25,000 bases of DNA from Owenia fusiformis (lineage: Eukaryota; Annelida; Polychaeta; Sabellida; Oweniidae). Below, piece by piece: positions 22,601 to 25,000 of this stretch. Within the stretch, counting starts at the first letter, position 1. Every line of letters begins with the position of its first letter. Below the pieces are notes generated by a model, which saw only the letters and a list, made by a program, of their open reading frames with translations, ran no database searches and was not told the DNA's origin. The position numbers and the translations under genes were made by a program. The stretch spans positions 1-25,000 of the forward strand of contig CAIIXF020000179.1 of the NCBI GenBank assembly GCA_903813345.2. The letters run 5' to 3'.

Positions 22601-24562
22601 GTGCCATAAGAAATGTGTGGATGTCAGTAAAGATTCACTCAGAAGAAACCCTCACAAATGCAGTACAGCAGGTATGGTTATGACAAACATCCCCCTAAAT
22701 ACGTTTAGAAACCCAGTTCAGTCTCAGACACAGACCTGAGAAATGTCCCTACTTAGCCTATTGCTTGTTCTCGATGTTTGATCCACACAAAACTTTTTAG
22801 GACAATGTGTGAGACTAACTAGACTAATATCTTCTCAGACATATCTCAAGATTGGAGATCTCTAATATTTTCTCCCTGAAATGGATTTGAAAACATTATC
22901 CATGTTATTAATGAGGACAGCAACAATGACGATTTCCATACTTATAAAGGGAAGTGTATACTATTCTAATCAAATGTAGATTGATACATATGAATCCCTT
23001 TACATTATCATATAAATTAAATTAACATATTCAGACAAATGAGAATGATAATTGTGACCTATATCCTTATGAAAAGTTCTCTTATTAACGTTGTTAAGAA
23101 ATTGAATCAAACATAGTGTAATGATATTGTCCATTTATCAAATAAGAAACCGAGCGTGAAATGTCACACCACGTGAAATGTATGTAAGGGCAATGTTGGC
23201 ACAATCAGGATGTATTTGGGTTAATTAATGTATAAAACAATTACATAGTGTTACTTTAATTGAGTTTGTTCTTATCAAATCATAAATATTTTGAATTAAT
23301 GTACGTCTGGTTTGCCAACTGTTGTGTTAGCATAAAAGGCTATACGTAAAAGTTCATTTCAATAATTTAGGTGATAGTTCATTCTTCTCGACCTAATATA
23401 CATTAAGTAATAAATTGTGACATATGACCCATTTGTTAATCCATGTTACAGTAGATAGTTAATGATAAAAAGCCCATGTGAAATCAGGCTTCATATACCC
23501 TGGATACCACGGCACAATTTCACGTAACTAGGGCAATTAAGTCAGTATTACTTTCAGTTTGGCTGTCGTGATAAATCTACATATATTCCAGGGTTTCTTA
23601 ATTAGGCTAACCCCCCTTAATGCAAGGTGAAGTTCACCTTTTACCACGTATTGTGTTAATTACTATAATTGTTGCATATCATTTCTTGATTTTTGACTAC
23701 CATCTGGCAGACTGTCACCCTATTCAGAGAGAAGAAAACTGTGAAGAGAAATATAAGAGTATGTCAGATGAGATGTAAAATATAGTATGACATGCTACCT
23801 TTATCTTAACAGGACAGGTAGCTTTACCATCTGGATGATTCTCTGTCTGTTTCATTGCATAAGGAGAATGGCCTTTTCGAGGTCCTTAATATGGTAACAA
23901 ATATCATTAATTTGTTAATTCTTTTACAGACGAAGAACACTGGACAAAGGTGCTACAAGCGAACGAAGTGAACTCAAATATGGTCATGGATGCACGACAA
24001 TTGTTGCGGCATATTCACCAGTGCCGTCACGCTCAACAGACTTCAACAAGCCAGATTCACGATGCAAAAGACTCCAACGTTATCACGCATATGTATTCAA
24101 GATTTTGTAACTGGGTTGCAAAACGAAGGACAAGTAGTAGCTCAACAAGATCATCAACTTCAAGGAAATCTAGACTCAATTCAAACAAATCTGAAGATGT
24201 ACTCAGCGTTTCATTATCTGAAGACATCTTTTCACAACGAGGCCATTTACGGTCGTCTGCTTCTGCTGCTTCCTCCAGAACGAGGCCGAGTCAGTCTTCC
24301 ACAAGTTCAACAGAAAGTGCTTATAGTGACATTTCATATACCTCAGAGGATAATGTTTTCCTTACAAGAAACAATTCAGACAATTTTGATAGTCATTACC
24401 CGAACATCGTTCACCAAAGTACACCAAACAAAACATTTCATCCAAACCTCACATTCACCATTAGTTGTCCGCCAAAATCAAAGGTGAAGGTTGAATCTGA
24501 AGCTGAAAGAAAACTGCAGTTATGTCAGACTTGGCCTCTCACAGGACGAAAACTTTCTAGAG
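19540..24562 (+). CDS. Partial four-exon gene: atypical C1 zinc-finger protein with serine-rich linker, RAF/KSR-like
   Basis: Seen: four segments (19540-19637, 20984-21073, 22595-22671, 23930-24562), each bounded by AG acceptors and GT donors, join without stops (phases 2, 2, 1) into 299 codons. Residues 45-85 read as a C1 finger: C45-x2-C48-x10-C59-x2-C62-x4-H67-x2-C70-x14-C85. Residues ~156-227 are very rich in Ser and Thr, led by a basic KRRTSSSS stretch. Known: C1 domains bind lipids or proteins at membranes; RAF and KSR have short (x9) central spacing, and KSR has a similar CxHCR block, followed by a Ser/Thr-rich linker and a kinase domain. Inferred: a RAF/KSR-like signalling scaffold or kinase. 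Odd: no His sits at the usual first ligand site (K32/R33; H39 is too close), and the last Cys is seven residues late. The frame stays open at the last donor, so the 3' part lies outside the window. Another C1 protein is possible. Confidence 0.6.
19898..20064 (-). repeat. Short dispersed repeat in intron 1, flanked by a 9 bp direct repeat
   Basis: Read on the minus strand, the unit 20055-19907 starts CAGTGGCGGATC and ends GATTCAAAAA. ACATACTAG occurs on both sides (19898-19906 and 20056-20064), like a target-site duplication. There is no inverted copy of CAGTGGCGGATC at the other end, so it looks more like a small retroposed sequence with a short A tail than an intact hAT element. It is related to the copy at 15917. 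Confidence 0.5.
20101..20125 (+). other. G-quadruplex-prone tract in intron 1
   Basis: GGGGCAGGGAGGGAA is followed by a run of about 10 Gs, giving four G-tracts with loops of one or two bases. It lies on the coding strand of intron 1, so it could form in the nascent RNA. Confidence 0.6.
20492..20572. repeat. Two-copy direct repeat (36 bp, period 45) in intron 1
   Basis: The blocks 20492-20527 and 20537-20572 both read CATTTGTATTACC, two variable bases, then GATTTGACATTCAGTCCACTG apart from a substitution, with a 9 bp spacer. This is a recent short tandem duplication. Confidence 0.8.
20984..21073 (+). CDS. Exon 2: first zinc ligands of the C1 finger
   Basis: Acceptor TTTTCAG|G and donor TCG|GTAAGC. 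The first base completes Arg33 and the last two bases open Arg63. It carries C45, C48, C59 and C62, with hydrophobic residues (TIFF) between the two Cys pairs as in RAF/KSR fingers. The central gap is 10 residues, against 9 in RAF and KSR and 13-14 in PKC-type C1 domains. The other frames in this interval would not keep phase with exons 1 and 3. Confidence 0.65.
22595..22671 (+). CDS. Exon 3: second half of the C1 finger
   Basis: Acceptor TTTTTAG|C follows a T-rich tract; donor is GCAG|GTATGG. The first base completes Arg63. The exon encodes SRCHKKC, giving H67 and C70, then a longer tail reaching C85. An overlapping frame, open from 22390 to 22683, runs straight through the acceptor and does not join its neighbours, so it is rejected as coding. 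The last base (G) pairs in phase with exon 4 to give Asp89. Confidence 0.65.
23930..24562 (+). CDS. Exon 4: helical segment and serine-rich linker
   Basis: Acceptor TTTTACAG|AC and donor AGAG|GTAAGA. The frame is open for the whole 633 bp, the longest coding-like stretch in the window. Residues 89-150 start acidic (DEEHW) and contain a His/Cys-rich HIHQCRH motif of unknown meaning. Residues 156-227 are Ser/Thr-rich with basic-directed phosphorylation-like sites (KRRTSSSS, RSSTSRKS). Residues 275-299 are charged. The end of the frame past 24562 reads into the next intron and stops at about 24654. A second open frame at 23990-24487 is a shadow. This linker matches no family I can name. Confidence 0.7.
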
Positions 24563-25000
24563 GTAAGAACCTAATGTTTCTTCTGAAATCACAAAGAGCA
24601 AATACTTCAAAAATATCAATGGTGAACAAATGCCTTAATGATATGCTGTTTTAGTTTAAGTGGGCTTATTGTTTTGATATTAATTTCAACATCGTGATTC
24701 ATAAAATCTATTTTTGATCACGTTTGTTATTTGCGCCATATCCTGATAACATGAACCATACTGGCATTTTACGTTGATGTAAGTGAGTAGGCTATCACAC
24801 CACCAGTTCTAGTCATGTGAAATTGATATCATTCATTACATTTGCTGAATAAACGTATGCAGGATCCATGGCTTTTACAATACTAATGCTAATAAATATC
24901 TCCGAATACGAATGTTATCATATGAAGTTTTGGATTGAAAAATGCCACCAGTGTTAAAAAGGTCATTGCCCCGGGTCATCAAGGAATGGGCATACTGTTA
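24563..25000. other. Start of intron 4
   Basis: After the donor at 24563 no further exon is seen to the window end. CTATCACACCA at 24792-24802, followed by AGTTCT, repeats the outer end of the foldback element arms and may be a relic of one. Confidence 0.4.

Noticed and set aside
22390-22683. 97-residue frame over exon 3 and its upstream intron
   Set aside because: It crosses the acceptor without keeping phase with exons 2 and 4, and loses the C1 cysteines.
23990-24487. 165-residue frame overlapping exon 4
   Set aside because: It does not join exon 3 in phase; the other frame is open across the whole exon between good splice sites.

Overview
The window looks like nuclear DNA of an animal, most likely a marine invertebrate. 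It is AT-rich, almost free of coding sequence, and holds short exons separated by GT-AG introns of 1.3-1.5 kb. It also carries several small inverted-repeat elements and a decayed non-LTR retrotransposon end. Nothing fixes the species. There are no bacterial operons, tRNA genes, rRNA genes or CRISPR arrays, and most short open frames are chance frames.

Left part (1-5327). After about 1.5 kb of AT-rich non-coding DNA comes a 3.5 kb block made of three copies of a ~0.9 kb foldback element with ~210-230 bp terminal inverted repeats. Copy 1 is complete with both flanks. The flanks recur around copies 2 and 3, so element plus flanks was duplicated in tandem. Copies 2 and 3 are fused head to tail with 63 bp lost at the junction, and copy 2 carries a further ~434 bp inserted element with its own short inverted ends. 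A separate 202 bp inverted-repeat element with a 5 bp target duplication follows at 5121-5322.

Middle (5328-19530). This is a gene desert. What can be supported is a relic of a reverse-transcriptase C-terminus near 10.85 kb, a G-quadruplex motif, two short repeats of one family (15.9 kb and 19.9-20.06 kb, opposite orientations), degenerate tandem repeats at 17.4-18.0 kb, a CpG-rich patch, and a perfect 52 bp tandem duplication at 18.77 kb.

Right part (19531-25000). Four exons on the + strand join in phase into 299 codons that run on beyond the window. They encode an atypical C1-type zinc finger followed by a serine-rich linker. Finger spacing resembles the RAF/KSR class rather than the PKC class, so the gene may be the regulatory half of a RAF/KSR-like protein. 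The expected kinase domain would lie past the right edge and is not seen.
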